Below are positions 52,246 through 60,845 of a stretch of DNA of 64,000 bases, in pieces. The stretch's first letter is position 1. Each line of letters starts with the position of its first letter. This stretch comes from an uncultured Christensenella sp. Lineage in GTDB: Bacteria > Bacillota > Clostridia > Christensenellales > Pumilibacteraceae. The translations under genes were made by a program, and so were the position numbers. The stretch spans positions 248,001 to 312,000 of the forward strand of contig CATLHE010000001.1 of NCBI GenBank assembly GCA_949948895.1, written 5' to 3'. The notes beneath the pieces were generated by a model. It saw only the letters and a program-made list of their open reading frames with translations, made no database searches and was not told where the DNA came from.

Positions 52246-52333
52246 TACCGCTCCAGAGTCTAATCGGATCAAAACCGAACATTACAACGCGCTCATGCGC
52301 CATACATTTATGCGCATACAATGCGTCGTTTAC

Positions 52334-52362
52334 ATTATAGCACAACGCATATTAAATTACAA
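52334..52362 (-). promoter_or_regulatory. Promoter of the asp23-nusB-folD-xse unit
   Basis: TTGTAA (52362-52357), 17-nt spacer, TATAAT (52339-52334) on the minus strand, about 90 nt before the asp23 start. Confidence 0.7.
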
Positions 52363-52480
52363 TTCTTTTTTTAATCTTTTACTTACTTCTTTTAGAAAGT
52401 AATTTATGTCTATTATTGACCTAAAATCTCCGTAATAAGCAAGCTATAGTCGGTTAATTTACCTAAAAACGCAAAAGCAA

Positions 52481-52504
52481 AAGCGGGCGTTTTAACACCC
52501 GCTT
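52481..52504 (-). terminator. Terminator of the spoIIIA operon
   Basis: Stem AAGCGGG / CCCGCTT (52481-52487, 52498-52504), extended by G-U pairs in the minus-strand RNA, followed there by TTTGCTTTTGC. Placed 20 nt behind spoIIIAH. Confidence 0.75.
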
Positions 52505-52523
52505 ACAAACTATTTTAATTTAT

Positions 52524-53006
52524 TTACGCATCGATAGGTTTGATACGTATATTGGGCGCGCTCTTGCCGGTCTCGGTTACAACGACTTCCAGCACTTGCG
52601 CAACTTCTTTTTCGGTCATAGTATCCGACTTGACTATGATATTTACGTTTTCGGTGCCGACCGTTACGAGACAGTCGTCATAGCCGAGCGCTTTGATCAA
52701 CGCTTCCAAGCGCTGTTCCGTCTCCATGTTGCCGATAAGCTTGTTAAGATCGGCTTCGGCGTTGGCTTTGGCTTCCGCAGACGACGCTTCGCTCTGAATG
52801 ATAGCGTTGTAATACATGACGGTCTCTGAGCGAGAAGCCGATCTATCCTCATGCTGCGACGCGAAGTAATCGGCATAACTTCCCGAGTCTCCCGCGCTAA
52901 CGCTCTGCGAGCCCGACGGACGGTTCAAAAAGTAATTGAGACAGCCCGTCAAAACAAGTAAAGCTACCATGCTGACAAGTACGATGATTTTTTTCTTTTT
53001 GCTCAT
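52524..53006 (-). CDS. spoIIIAH: Stage III sporulation protein AH
   Basis: 160 residues: short cytoplasmic N-terminus, one membrane helix (about 7-26, IIVLVSMVALLVLTGCLNYF), then an extracytoplasmic YscJ/ring-forming domain (about 70-158, ending VVVTETGKSAPNIRIKPI). SpoIIIAH reaches across the intermembrane space to SpoIIQ of the forespore. Shorter than the Bacillus protein (218). GGAGG precedes the ATG. Confidence 0.92.
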   Translation of the reverse strand: MSKKKKIIVLVSMVALLVLTGCLNYFLNRPSGSQSVSAGDSGSYADYFASQHEDRSASRSETVMYYNAIIQSEASSAEAKANAEADLNKLIGNMETEQRLEALIKALGYDDCLVTVGTENVNIIVKSDTMTEKEVAQVLEVVVTETGKSAPNIRIKPIDA

Positions 53007-53026
53007 ATATACCTCCGAAATTTATT

Positions 53027-53455
53027 TTAGGATTTAGGATAAACCATGATTTTTTCTATGGACAGATCGAGAAGCGTAGATACCGCAAACGTCACATCCA
53101 ACTTGACCTTTGTACTGTTTCCGCCGTCGCAAACTACTATCACGCCCGTAGCCTTGGGGTTTTCGCTCGCGCCGCCGCCGAAAGATGCGGATACGCTTTT
53201 ATCCCAATTTATTACGATATAGGCATCGCCCACGCCGGATATCTTCGATACGATGTTTTCAAGCTGAATTTGCATGGACGCGCAATAATCGAGGTCTGTC
53301 GTATCGACGGCTTTATCTTCCGCAGGTTCCCGCGCCGTACATGAAACGCACGAAAAGTAAATTATAAGCACGACCGCGAGAACGGTTACGCCCGCAATTA
53401 TCTCCAGGTGTTTGACGTTTTTCAGTTTTGCGAATAAGTCTTTAAGCTTACCCAT
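53027..53455 (-). CDS. spoIIIAG: Stage III sporulation protein AG
   Basis: 142 residues: membrane helix at about 18-37, then an extracytoplasmic domain with AYIVINWDKSVSASFGG, GVIVVCDGG and LSIEKIMVYPKS. In Bacillus it forms the large ring of the feeding-tube complex and is about 229 residues; here the inter-domain insertion that builds the beta-triangle is largely missing. 8-nt overlap with spoIIIAF. Confidence 0.9.
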   Translation of the reverse strand: MGKLKDLFAKLKNVKHLEIIAGVTVLAVVLIIYFSCVSCTAREPAEDKAVDTTDLDYCASMQIQLENIVSKISGVGDAYIVINWDKSVSASFGGGASENPKATGVIVVCDGGNSTKVKLDVTFAVSTLLDLSIEKIMVYPKS

Positions 53456-53918
53456 AACTCATGACCGCCTCCTCGCCGACGTCGAAAAAGTCCGCAATCA
53501 GCTTGATGATCTCACTCTTATTTATATGCTCGCCGTTTTCCGTAATACCGAATTTGTCAAATTCGACGGTGACCGATTTTACGGTATAGCCGTCCGCCAC
53601 CACTTTTATCTTATAACCCGACGTATGTCCTTTTCCGACAAGATATTCGGTGACAGATTTTTCGAGCAGTTCTTCGCGCACGTCGTTCACATACTCCAAG
53701 TAATCGGAGTCGGTAACTACCGTGTCCGAAGAAAAATCGAAGTCGACGCCTTTTTTTAAAAGCGTCGGTAGCGGCGTTATGATAGCAAACACTGTAACCG
53801 TGGCAAATACGGAGCGAATGACTTTTCGCGTCTTGCCCTGCGGCAATAACATCTCCGCAACGGTCGTTACTATAGCCAAGCCCAATATAGTGAGCCCCCA
53901 TGCCGCAAATGAACTCAT
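53448..53918 (-). CDS. spoIIIAF: Stage III sporulation protein AF
   Basis: 156 residues. Two N-terminal membrane helices (about 4-24 and 34-52, with SVFATVTVFAIITPL between) and a soluble ring-building-motif-like domain (about 85-150). The ATG at 53918 overlaps the spoIIIAE stop (ATGA); a longer reading upstream in the same frame only shadows spoIIIAE. Confidence 0.9.
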   Translation of the reverse strand: MSSFAAWGLTILGLAIVTTVAEMLLPQGKTRKVIRSVFATVTVFAIITPLPTLLKKGVDFDFSSDTVVTDSDYLEYVNDVREELLEKSVTEYLVGKGHTSGYKIKVVADGYTVKSVTVEFDKFGITENGEHINKSEIIKLIADFFDVGEEAVMSYG

Positions 53919-55165
53919 AACCCGATATTCCCCGTGCAAATAGTCATGGATAAGAAAAGTATGTACAAAAAAGTCATAGCCGCGACCACGGCGGCAATTA
54001 CCGAGGACGACTTGGAAACGGACGTCAATGCTCCCGAAAATTTCTCGCCGCCGAGCGGCTCGGCTATCGCCGCAGTAAGCTTGAGCGTAAGCGTAAATAT
54101 AGCTATCTTGATCAAAACAGGCGCAACGGTAAGCGCTATCACAGCCACCGCAGTGCCGCCTACCGCGTTTTTTATCAAAACGTTTCCCGCCATTATAAAG
54201 TCGAACCCTTGAGACAAATATCCGCCGATAACGGGCACGTACTTCGAGACGGCAAATCTTGCCGCGCGCACCGATATGCCGTCTCGCACCGACGCGGTTA
54301 TCCCCGATACCCCAATCACGGTAACAAAAAGAAAGAACGCCGTTCCCATGAACCATTTGCACGCCGACCTGAAAAAGTCAGCAGTTTTATCAAGCTTGAC
54401 GGATGTAGAGACCGATCCGATAATATCGAACACCAACCCCATGAGCAAAGCGGGAAACGCTATAAAAGTTACCACGTTGCACATTCCGCTTCCCAATATC
54501 GCTACGGCGGGCGTATATACGCCTGCCGACGAAGTAGCGCCCGTCGCCGTCATAAGCGTTAATATTATAGGCGCTGCAGTGTTTATTTGCGTTTTGACCG
54601 ACACCACAAGCTTGACTGCAAGCGCAAGAACAGACGAAAAATATCCGACGACCAAACATAGCGCCAAGGCGCCCGTAGCAAAGTAAACGACGCGTTCGGT
54701 CGACTCCGAAGCAAACCTGCCCTTTACCGAATTTAAAATATTATATGCCAACACTATGGCGAGCACCGAAAACAGCATAGGCATAAATTCCAAAACGTCC
54801 GCCCCGACCAAAGCCAATACGTATGTAACGACACTGCCGAAATCGCTTTTATACTCGCCGTTGGCTATCTTTTTTATTCGTTCTCTTACGTCGCCGAATC
54901 CGAATACTGCGAGCTGATTTTTATCGAGCGCGTCGACTAACCCCTGCATGCCGTCAAGATTCAATTTTCCCATAAGATCGTCTATACTGTCGGGCAAGTT
55001 ATCGGCTTTGTCATCGTCTTCGGCATACACCGCGCTTTTATCGTCACTACGCATGAGACCGCCGTCGCCGTTATCGCAAAAACAATACCGCGCAACGCCG
55101 GCAAGAACGGCAAGCGCGACAAGCATAAACAACGTCAATATTTTGAATACGGTGTTTCTTTTCAT
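53915..55165 (-). CDS. spoIIIAE: Stage III sporulation protein AE
   Basis: 416 residues: an N-terminal signal-like helix, an extracytoplasmic region (25-100), and eight or so membrane helices with VKTQINTAAPIILTLMTATG and the C-terminal GALTSVSKSSSVIAAVVAAM. Largest membrane subunit of the A-Q channel complex. 4-nt overlap with spoIIIAD. Confidence 0.94.
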   Translation of the reverse strand: MKRNTVFKILTLFMLVALAVLAGVARYCFCDNGDGGLMRSDDKSAVYAEDDDKADNLPDSIDDLMGKLNLDGMQGLVDALDKNQLAVFGFGDVRERIKKIANGEYKSDFGSVVTYVLALVGADVLEFMPMLFSVLAIVLAYNILNSVKGRFASESTERVVYFATGALALCLVVGYFSSVLALAVKLVVSVKTQINTAAPIILTLMTATGATSSAGVYTPAVAILGSGMCNVVTFIAFPALLMGLVFDIIGSVSTSVKLDKTADFFRSACKWFMGTAFFLFVTVIGVSGITASVRDGISVRAARFAVSKYVPVIGGYLSQGFDFIMAGNVLIKNAVGGTAVAVIALTVAPVLIKIAIFTLTLKLTAAIAEPLGGEKFSGALTSVSKSSSVIAAVVAAMTFLYILFLSMTICTGNIGL

Positions 55166-55548
55166 GACAAGAGTCTCGCTATGTATTCGAAAAGCTCAAC
55201 CACCACGGGCAAAGACACGGCTACAATTATCAGCTTGCCACCCAGCGTGACTTTATCGGCAAGCGACGGTAAGCCCGCGTCGTCGATGAGCGAAGCCGAA
55301 AATTCCGCAACGTACCCTACTGCTATTACTTTGAACAAAAGCGTAACTACCGACGCCGCCACGCCCGCGCGCTTTGCGATGTTTGCGACTACAGAAAAAA
55401 TGTCCGAAAAATAATCAATCACGGAAAGCAGGACTATTATACCGCCGGCAAACGCAACGAGCATTGCAAGCTCGCTTTTTACGTCGCGCAATATTATCAC
55501 GCAAAACGCCGTCACCAGCGCGATAGCCGCAATACGAAAGATCTCCAT
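55162..55548 (-). CDS. spoIIIAD: Stage III sporulation protein AD
   Basis: 128 residues, four membrane helices; LFKVIAVGYVAEFSASLIDDA in part and LADKVTLGGKLIIVAVSLPVV are characteristic of SpoIIIAD. Confidence 0.94.
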   Translation of the reverse strand: MEIFRIAAIALVTAFCVIILRDVKSELAMLVAFAGGIIVLLSVIDYFSDIFSVVANIAKRAGVAASVVTLLFKVIAVGYVAEFSASLIDDAGLPSLADKVTLGGKLIIVAVSLPVVVELFEYIARLLS

Positions 55549-55746
55549 CTAAAACGCGCCAAATACCGCTCTTAACGTATCGAAAAGCTGACCTATCATG
55601 TTGATTATCATGATAAGCACGATGACCAATCCCGCAAGCGTGACTAGCGTGGCTATCTCGTCTTTATCCGCTTTTTTAAGAAGCTGATTGAGTATCGCCG
55701 TTATGAGCCCGACCGCGGCTATTTTGAAAATAATGTTTATATCCAT
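55549..55746 (-). CDS. spoIIIAC: Stage III sporulation protein AC
   Basis: 65 residues, two membrane helices: IIFKIAAVGLITAILNQLLK and LVTLAGLVIVLIMIINMIGQ, joined by KADKDEIA. Nearly identical in layout to the Bacillus protein. It directly abuts spoIIIAD. Confidence 0.95.
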   Translation of the reverse strand: MDINIIFKIAAVGLITAILNQLLKKADKDEIATLVTLAGLVIVLIMIINMIGQLFDTLRAVFGAF

Positions 55747-55754
55747 TCGATCAC

Positions 55755-56240
55755 CTACAAAAACAACACGCCTACGCCAAGACCGAACAAAAAACCGAGT
55801 TTGACGGCGAGCACACCGTATTTGTCAGACTTTTCGACTGCCGATCTTTTTAATGCGTCAAACTCGACGGCAAACGTGTCGAGCGCGTCAAGCTGTGATT
55901 TTCCGTCGAATACGCCGAGAGATCCGAAAAGCTCTTTTACTTTCGCATGATCGCTTGCCGATAAAAATCCGCGGCTTATTTCAAGCCTGCCGCCTTTTTC
56001 TTCCGCATAAACGGAATACTCGGCGATATTCTTTTTGAGCTGCACGCACTCCGTCTCGAATCCGTTTAGAATATCCAAAACAGAATCGCGGCGGTAAGAA
56101 ATGTTGCGCTTTAATTCGGCTATCATGGCGCACACGCTTTCCATATACGTTTTGTTGCGTTTATACGCGCGCATCACCAAATACCCGGTAGCCGCCCCGA
56201 CCGTCGCGCATATCAATACCATTAACAGCTTGCCAGTCAT
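55755..56240 (-). CDS. spoIIIAB: Stage III sporulation protein AB
   Basis: 161 residues: N-terminal helix (1-23), a helical middle resembling GspF (about 30-140) and a C-terminal membrane helix with LGFLFGLGVGVLFL. Partner of the SpoIIIAA ATPase. 4-nt overlap with spoIIIAA. Confidence 0.92.
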   Translation of the reverse strand: MTGKLLMVLICATVGAATGYLVMRAYKRNKTYMESVCAMIAELKRNISYRRDSVLDILNGFETECVQLKKNIAEYSVYAEEKGGRLEISRGFLSASDHAKVKELFGSLGVFDGKSQLDALDTFAVEFDALKRSAVEKSDKYGVLAVKLGFLFGLGVGVLFL

Positions 56241-57142
56241 AATATTACCTCGCGCTTCTCGTTGAACAATACAACACCGCGATTCGGCGCGTCCGTCAGC
56301 ACCGCATACCTAGTAAAAATGCCCGAATCGGAAATTTCTTTATATTCGTGTTTATATAAAAAATCATCGAGATCCTTCGCATGAACGGTGGACACGACCG
56401 AGATACCGCAATGCACCGCGCGAGAAAGACACGATATATCCCCGAACATCAATTCGTCCGTCATGACTATGTCGGGACGCATAGCCGCTATACCTATTTC
56501 AAAAACTTCGCTTTTGCTTCTCCCGCTTATGACGTCGGTGCAAACTCCGACGTCGAGCATGGGCGCGCCGTCGCGCACCGACGCTATCTCATACTTTTCG
56601 TCGCACAGCAAAACGTTTTTGCCGCGGTTTGAGATCAATCTGCAAAGATCGCGAAGCATGGTGGTCTTACCTGCGCCCGGCGGAGACACTATCAAAGTGT
56701 TGTGTACGCCCCCGCTCTCAAGCACCTTTCCCAATAGCGTCGCCGCACAGCCCTTCACTTCGTGCGGAAGACGGATATTGACGGACGAAAAATCCTTAAC
56801 TGCGATCTTTTTTTCTCCGTCGCCCACACCGCTTCCGCATACGCCTATCCTTATACCGCCGCGTACCGCTATGTACCCGTTTTTTATCGTGTCGGTTACA
56901 GTGTACAGCGAACGTTCGCATGCTCGCATAACTACGTTTTCCGCTTCCGACTCGCCCGCGATAAACGCGCCGTCGGGCGTTTTTACAAGCCCGCTTTTAC
57001 CGAGGAAACAGTACATGCCATCGTAACCGACTCTTACGGGCATTTTGTTGCGCACGCGTATCTCTGACAGCTTGTCCGTAGACAGCCTCGACGCTATAAC
57101 GTGCGCATACTCGTCGGGTATAAGCTTGTACAATTCTTCCAT
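56237..57142 (-). CDS. spoIIIAA: Stage III sporulation protein AA, secretion ATPase
   Basis: 301 residues. Type II/IV secretion-like ATPase with Walker A SPPGAGKTTMLRDL at about 167-180, Walker B region IAAMRPDIVMTDEL, and VVSTVHAKDLDDF. Energises the mother cell-forespore channel. There is no ribosome binding site before the ATG; a sigma-E-like promoter lies immediately upstream. First gene of the eight-gene spoIIIA operon. Confidence 0.95.
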   Translation of the reverse strand: MEELYKLIPDEYAHVIASRLSTDKLSEIRVRNKMPVRVGYDGMYCFLGKSGLVKTPDGAFIAGESEAENVVMRACERSLYTVTDTIKNGYIAVRGGIRIGVCGSGVGDGEKKIAVKDFSSVNIRLPHEVKGCAATLLGKVLESGGVHNTLIVSPPGAGKTTMLRDLCRLISNRGKNVLLCDEKYEIASVRDGAPMLDVGVCTDVISGRSKSEVFEIGIAAMRPDIVMTDELMFGDISCLSRAVHCGISVVSTVHAKDLDDFLYKHEYKEISDSGIFTRYAVLTDAPNRGVVLFNEKREVIL

Positions 57143-57149
57143 ACCGTTA

Positions 57150-57177
57150 TGTTTATGGGAATACGGTACGGAATATG
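57150..57177 (-). promoter_or_regulatory. Sigma-E-like promoter of the spoIIIA operon
   Basis: CATATT (57177-57172), 14-nt spacer, CATAAACA (57157-57150) on the minus strand, resembling the sigma-E pattern (ATATT, 14-15 nt, CATACAAT). The -10 ends only 7 nt before the ATG of spoIIIAA. Confidence 0.5.
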
Positions 57178-57207
57178 TTTGCGCTTAGGTCAAACGACTT
57201 TTTAGCA

Positions 57208-57238
57208 CAAAAAAAGAACCCGAACGTTCGGGCTCTTT
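57208..57238 (-). terminator. Terminator behind efp
   Basis: 12-bp stem with one G-U pair in the minus-strand RNA (AAAGAGCCCGAA, 2-nt loop, then TTCGGGTTCTTT), followed by a run of T. Separates efp from spoIIIAA. Confidence 0.92.
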
Positions 57239-57271
57239 AAATGCGAAAAAATATAATTGAAATAAACAGCG

Positions 57272-57832
57272 TTATTTAACGCGTTCCATGTACGTTCCCG
57301 TGCGTGTGTCAACGCGAATCTTATCACCCGTGCTGACAAACAGCGGAACGCCGATCGTAAAGCCTGTCTCGAGAGTTGCGGGCTTGTTGCCGGGTTTGGA
57401 CGTGTCGCCCTGTATACCCGCTTCCGTATCGGCGATAGTAAGCTCGACAAAGTTAGGCGGCTCTACAAGGAACGGCGCGCCCTTATACGACGAGATAGTA
57501 ACGCTCATTTCTTCCTTGATGAATTTGAGCGCTTCCGCACAAGTCTCGTGATTGAGCGGGAGCATGTCAAAAGTTTCCGTATCCATGAAATAATACAGAT
57601 CGCCGTCATTGTACGAGTACTGATACTCGCGCCTGTCGATATGCGCCTCTTCGTACTTGTCGGACGGGTTGAAAGTGTTTTCGAGCACTTGTCCCGTGAT
57701 GACGTTTTTGATCTTGGTGCGCACAAACGCAGAGCCCTTGCCCGGTTTTACGTGCTGAAACTCGACTACGGTGTACACTTTGCCGTCCATCTCGAAAGTC
57801 GTGCCTTTGCGAAAATCTCCTGCCGATACCAT
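57272..57832 (-). CDS. efp: Elongation factor P
   Basis: 186 residues, three OB-like domains. [36 protein letters not shown] with the loop lysine (about 32), and the C-terminal [17 protein letters not shown] are typical. Relieves ribosome stalling at polyproline. GGAGG precedes the ATG. Downstream of pepP, as in Bacillus. Confidence 0.97.
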   Translation of the reverse strand: MVSAGDFRKGTTFEMDGKVYTVVEFQHVKPGKGSAFVRTKIKNVITGQVLENTFNPSDKYEEAHIDRREYQYSYNDGDLYYFMDTETFDMLPLNHETCAEALKFIKEEMSVTISSYKGAPFLVEPPNFVELTIADTEAGIQGDTSKPGNKPATLETGFTIGVPLFVSTGDKIRVDTRTGTYMERVK

Positions 57833-57855
57833 AAATTTTCCTCCGAAAAATATTT

Positions 57856-58911
57856 TTAGATATTGAGTTTTTTCTCGTACTCGGTTATGTCCAAAACGCC
57901 GTTTTCTTTAACGACGAGCATATCCTCTATACGAACTCCGCCGAGCCCGGGCACGTATATCCCCGGTTCCGCGGTAACAACCATGTTGGGTAAAAGTACG
58001 ACGTCCGAGCCTGTGCCGAGTCTCGGATCCTCATGGATATCTATACCCACGCCGTGGCCGAAAGAATGCCCGAACTTATCGCCGTAACCGTTGGCGGCTA
58101 TGTATTCGCGAGCAAGCGCGTCGGCGTCGCCGCAAGTCATTCCCGCTTTAATGAATTTGATGGCGTATTCCTGCGCTTCTTTGACTATCTCGTAAATACG
58201 CGCAAGTTCTTCGCCCGGATCACCCAGACAAAAAGTCCTTGTCATGTCCGAACAGTACTCATTGACCTTTGCGCCCATATCCACAAGTATAAGCTCGTCT
58301 TTATCGAGTTTTTTATCGCAAGAATGATGATGGGGCTGCGCACTGTTTGCACCAAACGCAACGATGGTCTCGAACGAGTATTTATCCGCTCCGCCCATCA
58401 CCATTTCATAATTTATCTCAGCCATGAGCTCGCGTTCCGTCATGCCGGGCTTGGCGCGCGATATAGCTTTTTGAAGCGCGTGCTCGGCAATGCGTTGCGC
58501 CGATATTATAAGCCCTATCTCTTCCTCGGTCTTTACGGCGCGCTTTGCCGCGATAACGTCGCTTGCGGGTTTGAGTTTGAAATCTTTGAGCGCCGATTTA
58601 AACTCTTGAAAATCGCAAACGGACATAGTGTCCTCATAACCTACGGTCTTAGCGCCGAGCTTGGTGAGAGTCTCGGCTATTTTTGCATAAAACTTGCCGT
58701 AAGTCGTGATCAAGATATCGAAATCTTTTACTTTTTCAAACGCTTCCGATTCATACCTGAAATCGGTGATAAACACGTTTTTTTCGGGCGTAACGATAAC
58801 CGCGCCGAACGACGTATCAAAACGGGTAAAGTAAAAACGGTTAGACTCGCTCATGAATACATAAGCGTCGATCTTGCCTTTGTTTTCAAACATATCGGAT
58901 GTATCGATCAT
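57856..58911 (-). CDS. pepP: Xaa-Pro aminopeptidase (M24)
   Basis: 351 residues from the ATG at 58911 (GGAG 7 nt upstream; an ATG two codons earlier is possible). An N-terminal creatinase-like domain (1-125) and a pita-bread domain with all five metal ligands: [19 protein letters not shown] (two Asp), [17 protein letters not shown] (His), [11 protein letters not shown] (Glu), VRIEDML (Glu). Next to efp, the usual Bacillota pairing. Confidence 0.95.
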   Translation of the reverse strand: MIDTSDMFENKGKIDAYVFMSESNRFYFTRFDTSFGAVIVTPEKNVFITDFRYESEAFEKVKDFDILITTYGKFYAKIAETLTKLGAKTVGYEDTMSVCDFQEFKSALKDFKLKPASDVIAAKRAVKTEEEIGLIISAQRIAEHALQKAISRAKPGMTERELMAEINYEMVMGGADKYSFETIVAFGANSAQPHHHSCDKKLDKDELILVDMGAKVNEYCSDMTRTFCLGDPGEELARIYEIVKEAQEYAIKFIKAGMTCGDADALAREYIAANGYGDKFGHSFGHGVGIDIHEDPRLGTGSDVVLLPNMVVTAEPGIYVPGLGGVRIEDMLVVKENGVLDITEYEKKLNI

Positions 58912-58953
58912 AGTCATTCTCCGTAATCGTTATGTTGTATTCGTTCTCTGATT

Positions 58954-59108
58954 TTGCAAGCAAGCAAATTTACTTGTATTATAACATTATAAAGCAAAAA
59001 GTCAATGACTTTTTCCGCTATCGCGGATATTGCTTCGCAATATGCTTTTTGTTGAAATACGGCGCAAATTTGCCATTGCAAGCAAGCAAATTTACTTGTA
59101 TTATAACA
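58954..59108. repeat. 33-bp direct repeats flanking a three-hairpin element
   Basis: A 33-bp sequence starting TTGCAAGCAAGCAAATTTAC and ending TTATAACA occurs at 58954-58986 and, identical, at 59076-59108. Between them three hairpins abut exactly: 58996-59014 (AAAAAGTCA/TGACTTTTT), 59015-59026 (CCGC/GCGG), 59027-59043 (ATATTGC/GCAATAT), enclosed by AAAGC/GCTTT (58991-58995, 59044-59048). No coding capacity. It looks like a miniature mobile or structured repeat element. Confidence 0.85.
58978..59005 (-). promoter_or_regulatory. Proximal promoter of pepP-efp
   Basis: TTGACT (59005-59000), 16-nt spacer, TATAAT (58983-58978) on the minus strand; the -10 is inside the first 33-bp repeat and the -35 inside the first hairpin. 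A second TATAAT overlaps at 58991-58986. Confidence 0.7.
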
Positions 59109-59128
59109 CGTTTCTTTCTATATGTTAA
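59100..59128 (-). promoter_or_regulatory. Distal promoter of pepP-efp
   Basis: TTAACA (59128-59123), 17-nt spacer, TATAAT (59105-59100) on the minus strand; the -10 is inside the second 33-bp repeat and the -35 overlaps the stop codon of the endonuclease IV-like gene. Confidence 0.6.
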
Positions 59129-59967
59129 GCGTTTTCGTGCATTTTTTTCATAGCGAGCGCATCTATGCTCATCGTGCCGTTTGACTCGCAAACGACGTAC
59201 GGCGACATCTTGTACTCTTCAAACAGTTCGGCAAGCGGCTGATATTCTGGACCGTACTCGGTATCTTCAAAAGTCAAATGCCGTATCTCGCCTTTATCGC
59301 CGTACTGTATCTTGGAAAAGTGCACGTGCATCAAAGACGCCTTTTCAAATCCCAACCGATCTATCGTGTGATCGAGTATCCTACGATAATCGTCCTTTGT
59401 CTTCAAGCCCCCGCGCGTATACGCGTTGATATGACCGAAATCGAAGCAAGGATAAAATTTGTCGTATATACGGCAGAATTCCACCACTTCTTCCACCGTT
59501 CCTATCTGGTTGCGCTTTCCCATTGTTTCGGCGCACACTTTAAACTCGAAATCTAGTTTTTCGCAAGCTTCCGCCAAAAGCTCCAAATTTTTGAGAGTTG
59601 CGGCGACCGCGTCTTCGCGCGTCGCTTTACCGCACGCCGCGGGATGAAACACCACGCGCTCGCCGCCCATCTTGTTACATGCGATAAGCGACTGAATGAC
59701 GTAGCCTACCGATTTTTTTATCATCTCGGGATCGGGATTGGCAAAATTCGTATAGTACGGCGCATGCGCGCTTATAACTATATCGTATTTTTTGAATTCC
59801 GATCTAATCTTGCTTGCCGTTTCATCCGACAGCGATACGCCGCGCCCAAACGAATACTCGAAAGCGTTAAGACCTATCGAGTGCAGATATTCCGCTTCTT
59901 CGTAGGTGTGTTTTCTTCCCGACGCGTAAAAAGCGTCGCTGTTTCCCGACGGTCCTATACGTAACAT
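59125..59967 (-). CDS. Endonuclease IV-like TIM-barrel protein
   Basis: 280 residues from the ATG at 59967, which overlaps the ribF stop by one base (TGATG). The fold follows AP endonuclease IV / xylose isomerase-like proteins: SAHAPYYTNFANPDP, RVVFHPAAC, VCAETMGKRNQIGT, CFDFGHINAYTRGG, LMHVHFSKIQYG and a final VVCESNG, giving His, Glu and Asp metal ligands. Probably a DNA repair endonuclease; a sugar isomerase-type activity cannot be excluded because several canonical Nfo stretches differ. Confidence 0.8.
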   Translation of the reverse strand: MLRIGPSGNSDAFYASGRKHTYEEAEYLHSIGLNAFEYSFGRGVSLSDETASKIRSEFKKYDIVISAHAPYYTNFANPDPEMIKKSVGYVIQSLIACNKMGGERVVFHPAACGKATREDAVAATLKNLELLAEACEKLDFEFKVCAETMGKRNQIGTVEEVVEFCRIYDKFYPCFDFGHINAYTRGGLKTKDDYRRILDHTIDRLGFEKASLMHVHFSKIQYGDKGEIRHLTFEDTEYGPEYQPLAELFEEYKMSPYVVCESNGTMSIDALAMKKMHENA

Positions 59968-60845
59968 CAGTCCACCCAATCGATATCTTTGCGCACTTGA
60001 CGCGACAGGAGCGCCGGGGTATCGAATTTACGAACGGCGCGCAAATACTTATGTAAATATATAGTGATATCTTTGTCGTAAATGTTGTCGTCAAAATCCT
60101 TGATCATCATTTCCACGACTGGCTTTGTAAGCTCGAACGTAGGTCTCGCGCCTATATTGACCGCGCCTCTGTAGCTTGCACCGTTTACCGTGCAAGTGGC
60201 GCCGTATACGCCCGCCGCGGGAAGCAACTTTTCGGACGAGAACTTAACGTTTGCCGTAGGTATATCAAACATCCTGCCCGCGCCTCTGCCGTGCACGACT
60301 TTGCCCGTTATCATGAACGGGGCGCCGAGGTATGCGTTTGCCTGCTCTATCTTACCCGTTGCGAGCAAAAATTTGATTTCCGAAGTAGAAACGCGCACGC
60401 CGTTAAGTTCGTACTTATCGCATACGATGCAATCCGCGCCGTGAGCCGCGCAGTAGGACTTAAGGAGCTCGGTATCGCCCGCCGCTCCCGCGCCGAACAA
60501 ATAATCGTAACCGCATGCAACGGCTTTTATATCGTAGCGCGAAAACAACGTATCCAAAAACTCGGTCGCGTCCATATTCTTCAAATGCGCGTCGAAGCGC
60601 ATAGGCAAAACATAGTCGCAAAGCCCGTCCAAAAGCTCGCAACGCTCGGCATAGGTGTACACCGTTTTGTCGTCCTTGTTGAACTGCTTGTACGCATTAT
60701 TGATAAACGTAGCGACCGTGCACGCTATACCGTGCGCGTCGGCATACTTTTTAGTTTCGGCAATAAGATTGCGGTGTCCTAAATGCACGCTGTCAAAGTA
60801 GCCGAGAGCAATGCAAGTTGCCGTTTCACGCGTCAATTCTTTCAT
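59967..60845 (-). CDS. ribF: Bifunctional riboflavin kinase/FMN adenylyltransferase
   Basis: 292 residues from the ATG at 60845, which overlaps the truB stop (ATGA). N-terminal FAD synthetase domain: IALGYFDSVHLGHRNLI, then CGYDYLFGAGAAGD; C-terminal kinase domain: VVHGRGAGRMFDIPTANV, GAVNIGARPTF and a C-terminal YDKDITIYLHKYLR. Makes FMN and FAD. The downstream gene in the unit is the endonuclease IV-like gene. Confidence 0.94.
   Translation of the reverse strand: MKELTRETATCIALGYFDSVHLGHRNLIAETKKYADAHGIACTVATFINNAYKQFNKDDKTVYTYAERCELLDGLCDYVLPMRFDAHLKNMDATEFLDTLFSRYDIKAVACGYDYLFGAGAAGDTELLKSYCAAHGADCIVCDKYELNGVRVSTSEIKFLLATGKIEQANAYLGAPFMITGKVVHGRGAGRMFDIPTANVKFSSEKLLPAAGVYGATCTVNGASYRGAVNIGARPTFELTKPVVEMMIKDFDDNIYDKDITIYLHKYLRAVRKFDTPALLSRQVRKDIDWVD

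Noticed and set aside
53919-54362. N-terminal extension of spoIIIAF in the same frame
   Set aside because: Lies entirely inside spoIIIAE in another frame and is Arg/Tyr/Cys-rich; the ATGA-coupled start at 53918 gives a normal SpoIIIAF.
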